A DNA stretch of 5,132 nt from assembly GCA_964553405.1 (NCBI GenBank), contig CAZKLS010000160.1, positions 1 to 5,132 of the forward strand, written 5' to 3'. Origin of the DNA: DATIRA01 sp964553405 (lineage in GTDB: Bacteria > Pseudomonadota > Gammaproteobacteria > Steroidobacterales > Steroidobacteraceae). Each line of letters starts with the position of its first letter. Position 1 is the stretch's first letter. The notes beneath the pieces are model-generated. The model had not been told where the DNA came from. It did not search any database and was given only the letters and a program-made list of their open reading frames with translations. Below are positions 1-5,103 of this stretch, piece after piece. Made by a program: the position numbers and the translations under genes.

Positions 1-24
1 AGCGGGAGAGGGTCGGGGTGAGGG
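1..24 (+). repeat. Partial copy of the 37-nt palindromic intergenic repeat, cut by the window edge
   Basis: These bases match the last 24 positions of the 37-nt unit that is repeated four times at 4936-5103: the right hairpin arm GCGGGAGAGGG followed by TCGGGGTGAGGG. The left arm would lie outside the window. The TC before GGGG matches the copy at 5024-5060. The copy ends five bases past the stop codon of the minus-strand thiolase, so the thiolase transcript would run straight into its C-rich complement. It has four G-tracts (4-6, 10-12, 15-18, 22-24). A role as transcript end or RNA-stabilising hairpin is inference. Confidence 0.85.
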
Positions 25-29
25 CAAGC

Positions 30-1316
30 CTACTTCTCCACGATCGCCGTCACGCCCATCCCGCCGGCGGTGCAGACCGAGATCAGCCCCCGGCCGGTCC
101 CGCGCTCTGCGACGAGCTTTGCGAGGGTGGCGAGGATGCGCGTCCCGGTGGCCGCGAACGGGTGCCCGACCGCCAGGCTCGAGCCCTTGACGTTCAGGCG
201 GGCCCGGTCGATCGACCCCAGCGGTCCGGCCAGCCCGAGGCGCTCACGACAGAACTCGGCCGATTCCCACGCCTCGAGCGTGCACAGCACCTGGGCGGCG
301 AACGCCTCGTGAATCTCGTAGTAGTCGAAGTCCTGCAGCGCGAGCCCTGCATCGGCCAGCATCCGCGGCACGGCAAACGCCGGCGCCATCAGCAGGCCGT
401 CCTTGCCGCCGGCGAAATCCACCGCAGCCACCTTCAAATAGCGCAGGTACGCCTGCACCGGCAGGTCGCGCGCCCGGGCCCAGTCGTCGGTGGCGAGCAG
501 CACGGCCGATGCGCCGTCCGTCATCGGGGTCGAGTTGCCGGCCGTCAGCGTCCCGGACCCGTCCATCGGGAAGGCGGGCCTGAGCCCGGCCAGCCGCTCG
601 AGACTGGTGTCGCGGCGCAGGTTGTCGTCCTGGGCGATACCCTGGTACTCGATCAGCAGGTCCGAGTAAAAGCCCTCGTCGTAGGCGGCCGCGGCGCGGC
701 GATGACTCTCGAGGGCCAGTTCGTCCTGCGATTCACGGCTGATGCCCCACTGCCGGGCCATCAACTCGCAGCTCTGGCCCATCGACAGCCCGGTACGGGG
801 CTCCACGACCGCCGGCAGGCTGGGCTTGAGGTGCCCGGGCCGGAGCCCGAGCCAGGGGGAAACGCGCTGGCCAAGCGTGCGCCCGCGTGCGCTCCTGAGC
901 ATCAACCGGCGCAGGCGCTCGTTGACGCCGATCGGGGCGTCGCTCGCGGTGTCGACGCCTCCGGCGATCCCAGCCTCGATCTGGCCGAGCGCGATCTTCA
1001 TGCCGATGACGCCGGCCGCCTCGAGGCTGGTCCCGCAGGCCCGCTGCAGGTCGAGGCCCGGCGTCTCCGGCGACAGGCCGCTACCGAGCACGCATTCGCG
1101 AACCAGGTTGAAGTCGCGCGGGTGCTTCAGCACCGCGCCTGCCGCGACGTCGCCCAGGCGCTCACCCTCCAGGCGATAGCGCGTGACGAGTCCGCGGAGC
1201 ACGGCCGACAGCATGTCCTGGTTGCTGCACTCGGCATACGCGCCCATGGCGCGGACGAACGGGATTCGAAGGCCGCCGACGATCGCAACTCGACGCACCT
1301 GGTTTCCAACCAGCAT
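30..1316 (-). CDS. Acetyl-CoA C-acyltransferase (thiolase), FadA2/FadI-like
   Basis: A 428-residue thiolase that should cleave 3-ketoacyl-CoA with CoA to give acetyl-CoA and a shortened acyl-CoA (last step of beta-oxidation), or run in reverse to condense two acyl-CoAs. It is cytosolic, with no signal peptide or membrane segment. The nucleophile is Cys94 in QRACGTS, within the N-terminal domain. The C-terminal domain has EIHEAFAAQ (His336), GHPFAATGTR (His385) and CTAGGMG (Cys415, the acid/base cysteine). HEAFA instead of the usual NEAFA, plus GHPFAATG, places it with FadI, the trifunctional-protein beta subunit and mycobacterial FadA2-type thiolases. The AVLKHPRDFNLVRECVLGSGLSP stretch near residues 61-83 points to the FadA2-like group. 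Length is normal. The frame stays open upstream to 1499, but the family similarity starts at RRVAIVGG, and an ATG at 1316 has GGAG seven bases before it, so I start there. No FadB-type hydratase/dehydrogenase partner is visible, and the chain-length preference cannot be read from sequence. Confidence 0.95.
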   Translation of the reverse strand: MLVGNQVRRVAIVGGLRIPFVRAMGAYAECSNQDMLSAVLRGLVTRYRLEGERLGDVAAGAVLKHPRDFNLVRECVLGSGLSPETPGLDLQRACGTSLEAAGVIGMKIALGQIEAGIAGGVDTASDAPIGVNERLRRLMLRSARGRTLGQRVSPWLGLRPGHLKPSLPAVVEPRTGLSMGQSCELMARQWGISRESQDELALESHRRAAAAYDEGFYSDLLIEYQGIAQDDNLRRDTSLERLAGLRPAFPMDGSGTLTAGNSTPMTDGASAVLLATDDWARARDLPVQAYLRYLKVAAVDFAGGKDGLLMAPAFAVPRMLADAGLALQDFDYYEIHEAFAAQVLCTLEAWESAEFCRERLGLAGPLGSIDRARLNVKGSSLAVGHPFAATGTRILATLAKLVAERGTGRGLISVCTAGGMGVTAIVEK

Positions 1317-1323
1317 CGGCGGG

Positions 1324-1327
1324 CTCC
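1324..1327 (-). promoter_or_regulatory. Shine-Dalgarno site of the thiolase gene
   Basis: The minus strand reads GGAG here, seven bases before the ATG at 1316. It decides between this start and longer in-frame starts up to 1499, which would overlap the divergent dienelactone hydrolase gene. Confidence 0.65.
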
Positions 1328-1345
1328 GGACTGGGAACAGCGGGC

Positions 1346-1372
1346 AGTATAGCCCCAGCCACCGCCTCCCAA
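1346..1372 (-). promoter_or_regulatory. Candidate sigma-70 promoter for the thiolase gene
   Basis: The minus strand shows TATACT at 1351-1346, five of six matches to the -10 consensus. TTGGGA at 1372-1367 lies 15 bases upstream, with four of six matches to the -35 consensus. The spacer is shorter than the ideal 17, so the -10 element is the stronger evidence. Transcription would start near 1339, giving a leader of about 22 bases that just contains the GGAG site. It is the only AT-rich patch in this part of the spacer. Confidence 0.45.
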
Positions 1373-1417
1373 AGGGGCGCTCGGTACTTCTCCCGACGAG
1401 TTCCGGGCGACCCCGCC

Positions 1418-1426
1418 TGCTATCCT
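1418..1426 (+). promoter_or_regulatory. Candidate extended -10 promoter for the dienelactone hydrolase gene
   Basis: TGC followed directly by TATCCT forms an extended -10 element (TGn plus a hexamer with four of six matches to TATAAT). No convincing -35 is seen 16-18 bases upstream, which is tolerable for extended -10 promoters. Transcription would begin near 1433, leaving a leader of about 32 bases before the ATG at 1465. It lies roughly 70 bases from the candidate thiolase -10 and points the other way. Confidence 0.35.
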
Positions 1427-1455
1427 TGAAGTCTTCCCCGACGACCCCTCGCAAT

Positions 1456-1459
1456 GGAG
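1456..1459 (+). promoter_or_regulatory. Shine-Dalgarno site of the dienelactone hydrolase gene
   Basis: GGAG sits five bases before the ATG at 1465. The reading frame is open upstream to an ATG at 1183 inside the opposite-strand thiolase gene, so this site together with the family N-terminus fixes the start at 1465. Confidence 0.65.
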
Positions 1460-1464
1460 CCGCG

Positions 1465-2127
1465 ATGACCACGCTGCAGCTTAGAGCCTCCGACGGCAAC
1501 GTCCTGTCCGCCTACCTGGTGAAGCCCAAGGACCCGGCACGAGGCGCGATCGTGGTGATTCAGGAAGTCTTCGGCGTGACCTCGCACATTCGTCGCGTCG
1601 CGGAGCAATACGCCGCCGAGGGCTATCTCGCGATCGCGCCAGCGATGTTCGACCGCCTCGAGAAGAACGTGGACCTTCCCTACGACGCCGGCGGACTCGA
1701 GCGCGGACTCGCGCTGATGGGGCGGCTCGATGACGCGGCCGTACTGGCCGACGTCAACGCAGCGATCGATGCGGTCTCCCACGCCGGTCGCGTCGGCGCG
1801 GTCGGCTACTGCTGGGGCGGCAAGGTGGCGTACCTGTCGGCCTGCCACACCAACGTCGCCGCCGCAGTCTCGTACTACGGAGGCGGCATCGCGCAGGTGC
1901 TGGATCACAAGCCACGCGCGCCGGTGATGTTCCACTTCGGCGAGAAGGACCCGTACATCTCTGCGGCCGACGTCGCGGCGATCAGGAAGTCCTATCCCGC
2001 GGGCACCTACCACCTTTACCCGGCCGGGCATGGATTCAATTGCTCGGATCGCCCGGATTTCGACGCCGCGAGCGCACACCTTGCGTTTGATCGATCGGTT
2101 GAATTCTTCCGGCAGCACGTTGGCTGA
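1465..2127 (+). CDS. Dienelactone hydrolase family protein
   Basis: A 220-residue single-domain alpha/beta hydrolase of the dienelactone hydrolase (DLH) family, close to the usual 230-240 residues. The catalytic triad is visible: Cys116 in GYCWGG (114-119), Asp162 in GEKDPY and His189 in GHGF. Glu34 in QEVFG matches the DLH glutamate that interacts with the nucleophile cysteine. There is no signal peptide, so it is cytosolic. The classical enzyme opens the lactone ring of dienelactone to maleylacetate in chloroaromatic breakdown. Many chromosomal homologues act on other, unknown carboxyl esters. No chlorocatechol dioxygenase, cycloisomerase or maleylacetate reductase gene is seen nearby, so an aromatic-degradation role is not supported by context. 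It is divergent from the thiolase gene across 148 bases and lies 83 bases before gabD in the same direction, with a repeat hairpin between them. The family call is firm; the substrate is unknown. Confidence 0.95.
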   Translation: MTTLQLRASDGNVLSAYLVKPKDPARGAIVVIQEVFGVTSHIRRVAEQYAAEGYLAIAPAMFDRLEKNVDLPYDAGGLERGLALMGRLDDAAVLADVNAAIDAVSHAGRVGAVGYCWGGKVAYLSACHTNVAAAVSYYGGGIAQVLDHKPRAPVMFHFGEKDPYISAADVAAIRKSYPAGTYHLYPAGHGFNCSDRPDFDAASAHLAFDRSVEFFRQHVG

Positions 2128-2146
2128 AGCTGCCCTCGTCCGCGAT

Positions 2147-2170
2147 CCTCTCCCGAAGCGCGGGTGAGGG
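2147..2170 (+). repeat. Shortened (24-nt) derivative of the intergenic repeat, forming an imperfect hairpin
   Basis: The sequence starts CCTCTCCCG and ends GCGGGTGAGGG. It matches the 37-nt unit at both ends but lacks about 12 bases from the middle of its right half, between two GGG tracts. It can still fold: CCTCTCCCG (2147-2155) pairs with CGGGTGAGG (2161-2169) except for one T-T mismatch, around a five-base loop. Only two GGG tracts remain, so the G-quadruplex motif of the full unit is lost. It lies 19 bases past the dienelactone hydrolase stop and 40 bases before gabD. No T-run follows, so it is not a textbook intrinsic terminator, though it could attenuate or end the upstream transcript. 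Confidence 0.7.
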
Positions 2171-2197
2171 AGCGCGACAGGCATACGACAGCTACCC

Positions 2198-2202
2198 AAG
2201 GA
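2198..2202 (+). promoter_or_regulatory. Shine-Dalgarno site of gabD
   Basis: AAGGA stands eight bases before the ATG at 2211. The start is supported further because the protein then begins MTLKLSDPSLLRQQ, which lines up with the E. coli GabD N-terminus. I see no convincing promoter in the 2128-2210 gap. Confidence 0.65.
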
Positions 2203-2210
2203 CCTCAGTC

Positions 2211-3674
2211 ATGACACTCAAACTCTCGGACCCCAGCCTGCTGCGCCAGCAGTGCTACGTGGACGGCACCTGGGTGAACGCCCACGGCGGCGGCACGCGC
2301 GAGGTCTCGAACCCCGCGAGCGGAGAGACGCTCGGCACCGTGCCGGACCTCGGCGCTGCCGAAACCCGCCATGCGATCGAAGCCGCGCAGGCCGCGTTCC
2401 CGGCCTGGGCCGCGCGGACCGCGAAGGACCGGGCCGGCCTGCTCCGCCGCTGGCACGACCTGATGCTCGCGAACGCCGACGACCTGGCGCTGCTGATGAC
2501 GGCCGAGCAGGGCAAGCCGCTGGCCGAAGCGAAAGGCGAGATCGGCTACGCCGCCTCGTTCATCGAGTGGTTCGCGGAAGAAGGCAAGCGCGTCTATGGC
2601 GACCTGATCCCCGGCCACCAGCCGGACAAGCGGATCCTGGTCATGCGCCAGCCGGTCGGGGTCGTGGCCGCCATCACGCCCTGGAACTTCCCCTCGGCGA
2701 TGATCACGCGCAAGGCGGGGCCTGCGCTCGCCGCCGGCTGCACGTTCGTCTGCAAGCCGGCCACGCAGACGCCGTATTCGGCGCTCGCGATGGCCGAGCT
2801 CGCGCATCGCGCGGGAATCCCGGCCGGCGTGTTCAACGTCGTCACCGGCTCGGCGACGGCGATCGGTGGCGAGATGACCTCCAACCCGATCGTACGCAAG
2901 CTCACCTTCACCGGCTCGACCGAGATCGGCAAGAAGCTGATGGCCCAGTGCGCCGGGACGCTGAAGAAGCTCTCGCTCGAGCTCGGCGGCAACGCGCCGT
3001 TCATCGTTTTCGACGACGCGGACCTCGACGCGGCGGTCGAGGGCGCGATCGCGAGCAAGTACCGCAACACCGGCCAGACCTGCGTGTGCGCGAACCGCCT
3101 GCTGGTGCAGGAAGGCGTATACGACGTGTTCGTGGCCAAGCTGGTCGAGGCCGTGCGCAAGCTGCGCATCGGGGACGGACTCAAGGGGGTGACGGACCAG
3201 GGACCGCTGATCGACGATGCCGCCGTCGCTAAGGTGGAAGAGCACATCGCCGATGCGCTCGCCAAGGGCGGCAAGGTCGCCTGCGGAGGCAAGCGTCACT
3301 CGCTCGGCGGCACGTTCTTCGAGCCCACCGTGATCACGCGGGTCAAGCCGAACATGCTGGTCGCACGCGAAGAGACCTTCGGACCCGTGGCGCCGATCTT
3401 CGGCTTCAAGGACGAGAAGGAAGCGGTCAGGATGGCGAACGACACGGAGTTCGGTCTCGCGTCCTACTTCTATACGCGTGACCTTGCGCGCGCCTTCCGC
3501 GTCGCGGAGGGACTCGAATACGGCATCGTCGGGCTGAACACGGGCCTGATTTCGACCGAAGTGGCCCCGTTCGGCGGCGTCAAGGAGTCCGGCATGGGCC
3601 GTGAAGGCTCCAAGTACGGCATCCTGGATTACACCGAGCTCAAGTACCTCTGCATCGCCGGAATCGAGGCTTGA
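2211..3674 (+). CDS. gabD: Succinate-semialdehyde dehydrogenase (NAD(P)+)
   Basis: A 487-residue aldehyde dehydrogenase oxidising succinate semialdehyde to succinate, the last step of 4-aminobutyrate breakdown into the TCA cycle. Homologues in lysine degradation also oxidise glutarate semialdehyde. It is cytosolic, and the family enzymes are typically tetramers. Landmarks: PWNF (157-160, Asn159 of the oxyanion hole), Lys182 in CKPATQTP, FTGSTEIG (233-240), Glu257 in LELGG, the catalytic Cys291 in GQTCVCANR, and EETFGPV (387-393). Cys293, two residues after the nucleophile, is the pair seen in GabD and human SSADH, where a disulfide can shut the active site. At the cofactor-ribose position after KPA there is Thr instead of the Glu common in NAD-specific enzymes, so NADP+ use is likely (inference). 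Near-colinear identity with remembered E. coli GabD runs over the full length, including AEAKGEI, ASFIEWFAEEGKR and REGSKYGI. No gabT, davT or gabP gene is visible. The stop overlaps the next gene by four bases, indicating an operon. Confidence 0.96.
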   Translation: MTLKLSDPSLLRQQCYVDGTWVNAHGGGTREVSNPASGETLGTVPDLGAAETRHAIEAAQAAFPAWAARTAKDRAGLLRRWHDLMLANADDLALLMTAEQGKPLAEAKGEIGYAASFIEWFAEEGKRVYGDLIPGHQPDKRILVMRQPVGVVAAITPWNFPSAMITRKAGPALAAGCTFVCKPATQTPYSALAMAELAHRAGIPAGVFNVVTGSATAIGGEMTSNPIVRKLTFTGSTEIGKKLMAQCAGTLKKLSLELGGNAPFIVFDDADLDAAVEGAIASKYRNTGQTCVCANRLLVQEGVYDVFVAKLVEAVRKLRIGDGLKGVTDQGPLIDDAAVAKVEEHIADALAKGGKVACGGKRHSLGGTFFEPTVITRVKPNMLVAREETFGPVAPIFGFKDEKEAVRMANDTEFGLASYFYTRDLARAFRVAEGLEYGIVGLNTGLISTEVAPFGGVKESGMGREGSKYGILDYTELKYLCIAGIEA

Positions 3675-4876
3675 GCCAGCCGCTTTCGGACCGTGCGCTG
3701 CTGGTGCTGCTGGCGGCGGTGACGGCGCTCGGCCCGATCGCGACGAACCTCTACCTGCCGGTCCTGCCGCTGATCCGCGAACACTTCGGCGCCAGCGTCG
3801 CCGAGGTGCAGTCCACGTTCTCGATCGCGCTGGTGCTGTTCGCGGTGGGACTCCTGTTCTGGGGCCCCTTCTCCGACCGCTACGGCCGCCGCGCCGCAGT
3901 GCTCTCGGGTCTTGGCATCCTGGTGATCGGCGCGGTGGTGGGCCTCGTGGCGTGGAGCCTGCCGCTGCTGGTGGTCGGGCGGGCGCTGCAGGCCTTCGGC
4001 ACGGCCACTGGCATGGTCGTCGCGCGCGCGATCGTCACGGACCTGTACCCGACCGAGCGGATGGCGAAGACGCTCGCGCAGCTGACCATGGTGGCGGTGC
4101 TGGGCAACATGCTCGCCCCGGTGCTCGGCGGTTACCTCGCGGCCGGCTTTGGCTGGCGCTCGATCTTCGTCGCGCTGGTCGTGGCGGCCGGCGCGATCGG
4201 CTTCGCTGCATACCGTCACCTGCCGGAGACCCGGCGCGCGGGCACGGTCCCGCCGAGCGGACGCGACATGCTGGCGACCGGCTGGAGGCTGCTGCGCCGC
4301 CCGATGTTCGTGGGCTGCGTGCTGCAGAGCGGCGCGATCTACGCGACCTTCCTGGTCTTCATCTCGCTGGCCCCCTACGTGATGGTCTCCGCGCTCGGCC
4401 GGCCGCCCACCGAGTACGGCTTCTATTACCTGTTCGTCGCGCTGGGCTATTTCTTCGGCAACTGGTCGGTGAGTCGTCTGCAGTCGCGTCACGACCTGCA
4501 CTGGGTGGTGCTGAACGGCGTGCTGCTGCAGGTGGCCGGCGCGGTCGCGGCGCTGGGCTTCGTCGCGCTCGGCTTCCGTCATCCACTGTGGATATTCGTG
4601 CCCATTGCGGTGCTGTCCTACGGCCAGGGGCTCGCGCTGCCCAACGTGATCGCCTCCGCGGTGAGCCTCGAACCACAGCACGCCGGCGTCGGCTCGAGCA
4701 CGATCGGCTTCCTGCAGATGCTGATCGGCTCCGCCTGCGTGCAGGCGATGGGCGTCTTTCCGACCGACACGCCTTTCCCGATGCTCGCTTTCGCCGTGGT
4801 CGTCTGCTTTCTCGCGCTCGGTCTGCTGTGGGTGTTTCCCCGGGTCGAGGCGGGCGCACGCGGTTCAGCACGGTAA
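3671..4876 (+). CDS. MFS transporter, Bcr/CflA (DHA1 drug:H+ antiporter) type
   Basis: A 401-residue inner-membrane protein with about twelve predicted transmembrane segments (roughly 8-30, 45-65, 75-96, 98-120, 133-157, 162-182, 211-236, 247-268, 277-300, 304-328, 338-362, 367-389) and a polar link near 183-210. MFS motif A is GPFSDRYGRR (65-74), the motif B arginine is Arg104 in GRALQAFG, and the antiporter motif C is GNMLAPVLGG (145-154, Ala where Gly is usual). ARAIVTDLYPTERM (118-131) is Bcr-like. Members export drugs, dipeptides or metabolites against protons; the substrate here is not predictable. In TM1 the usual Asp of the Bcr-type (T/I)DMYLP motif is Asn26 (TNLYLP). The start is a TTG at 3671 whose last two bases lie in the gabD stop (TTGA); GGAA at 3660-3663 gives a weak ribosome site. 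The next in-frame GTG, at 3719, would cut TM1 in half. Translation is probably coupled to gabD. Length is normal, and a repeat block begins 18 bases past the stop. Confidence 0.93.
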   Translation: MSQPLSDRALLVLLAAVTALGPIATNLYLPVLPLIREHFGASVAEVQSTFSIALVLFAVGLLFWGPFSDRYGRRAAVLSGLGILVIGAVVGLVAWSLPLLVVGRALQAFGTATGMVVARAIVTDLYPTERMAKTLAQLTMVAVLGNMLAPVLGGYLAAGFGWRSIFVALVVAAGAIGFAAYRHLPETRRAGTVPPSGRDMLATGWRLLRRPMFVGCVLQSGAIYATFLVFISLAPYVMVSALGRPPTEYGFYYLFVALGYFFGNWSVSRLQSRHDLHWVVLNGVLLQVAGAVAALGFVALGFRHPLWIFVPIAVLSYGQGLALPNVIASAVSLEPQHAGVGSSTIGFLQMLIGSACVQAMGVFPTDTPFPMLAFAVVVCFLALGLLWVFPRVEAGARGSAR

Positions 4877-4894
4877 TCGCGGACGTGACGGGCA

Positions 4895-4935
4895 CCCTCA
4901 CCGGCCCTTCGGAGCCCTCACCCGCCCTCCGGGCA
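4895..4935 (+). repeat. Degenerate leading units of the repeat block
   Basis: Two back-to-back units of 20 and 21 bases, 4895-4914 and 4915-4935, each begin CCCTCACC and agree at about 16 of 20 positions. CCCTCACC is the reverse complement of the GGTGAGGG box that ends every 37-nt unit. The second unit also holds a small hairpin, GCCC (4924-4927) with GGGC (4931-4934). Together with the first full copy, the second unit makes a longer palindrome (4915-4972). These units look like left ends of the element family whose 37-nt core follows. Confidence 0.6.
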
Positions 4936-4972
4936 CCCTCTCCCGCAGAGCGGGAGAGGGCCGGGGTGAGGG
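4915..4972. repeat. 58-nt two-tier palindrome around the first repeat copy
   Basis: Outer arms CCCTCACCC (4915-4923) and GGGTGAGGG (4964-4972) are perfect reverse complements over nine bases. The inner arms CCCTCTCCCGC (4936-4946) and GCGGGAGAGGG (4950-4960) pair perfectly over eleven bases around an AGA loop. The tiers are separated by 12 bases on the left and three on the right. This suggests that the complete element is a long palindrome and that the later 37-nt copies lack the left outer arm. Confidence 0.7.
4936..4960 (+). terminator. Candidate transcript-end hairpin of the gabD-transporter operon
   Basis: This is the first perfect 11-bp stem (CCCTCTCCCGC with GCGGGAGAGGG, loop AGA) downstream of the transporter stop, 59 bases past it. 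It is very GC-rich but lacks the T-run of a classical intrinsic terminator. It may instead protect the mRNA 3' end or help Rho-dependent termination, as REP-type hairpins do. An identical stem with a TCT loop follows at 5024-5048. Confidence 0.35.
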
Positions 4973-5103
4973 CCCTTCTCCCTCGCCCGCTCTACGGGAG
5001 AGGGTTGGGGTGAGGGTCCTGCCCCCTCTCCCGCTCTGCGGGAGAGGGTCGGGGTGAGGGTCCGCTCCCTCGCCCGCGCAGCGGGAGAGGGTTGGGGTGA
5101 GGG
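4936..5103 (+). repeat. Tandem array of four 37-nt hairpin/G-quadruplex repeats
   Basis: Copies lie at 4936-4972, 4980-5016, 5024-5060 and 5067-5103, separated by 7, 7 and 6 bases (period 44, 44, 43). Each has a left arm CCCTC(T/G)CCCGC, a three-base centre, a right arm GCGGGAGAGGG (ACGGGAGAGGG in copy two) and a tail of two pyrimidines plus GGGGTGAGGG. Copies one and three have perfect 11-bp stems, copy four has one mismatch and copy two has two. Pairwise identity is 30 to 34 of 37. The right arm and tail give four G-tracts with loops of 3, 2 and 3 bases in every copy. The spacing is too short, and the units too palindromic and divergent, for a CRISPR array. They resemble REP/BIME-class intergenic palindromes. 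Nothing recognisable follows at 5104-5132. Confidence 0.92.

Noticed and set aside
18..1352. Long plus-strand open frame opposite the thiolase gene
   Set aside because: It is antisense to a clear thiolase with intact catalytic motifs. The Arg/Pro/Ala/Gln-rich text has no recognisable domain and is the usual shadow of high-GC third positions.
30..1499. Longer thiolase start at 1499
   Set aside because: The extra 61 residues show no thiolase similarity and would overlap the divergent hydrolase gene. The ATG at 1316 has a GGAG at good spacing and the family N-terminus.
1420..2199. Minus-strand open frame opposite the dienelactone hydrolase gene
   Set aside because: It is Arg/Val/Gly-rich with no domain signature and covers a gene with a full catalytic triad. 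It is a shadow frame.
2205..3299. Minus-strand open frame of more than 360 codons opposite gabD
   Set aside because: The composition is typical of an antisense shadow (Arg, Ala, Gly, Asp, His), no motif is recognised, and gabD on the plus strand is unmistakable.
3629..4681. Minus-strand open frame of 350 codons opposite the transporter gene
   Set aside because: It is rich in His, Gln, Arg and Glu because it is the complement of hydrophobic membrane codons. No domain is seen and the plus-strand MFS motifs are clear.
1465..4876. Chloroaromatic degradation cluster built around the dienelactone hydrolase
   Set aside because: No dioxygenase, muconate cycloisomerase, maleylacetate reductase or LysR regulator is present. 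DLH-family proteins are common outside that pathway.
3601..5013. Plus-strand open frame of 470 codons overlapping the transporter in another frame
   Set aside because: It is Arg/Gly/Pro-rich frame-shifted reading of the transporter gene running into the repeat array. It has no family similarity.
4936..5103. CRISPR array
   Set aside because: There are 37-nt units but spacers of only 6-7 bases, the units differ from each other, and no cas genes are nearby. This is a tandem palindromic repeat.
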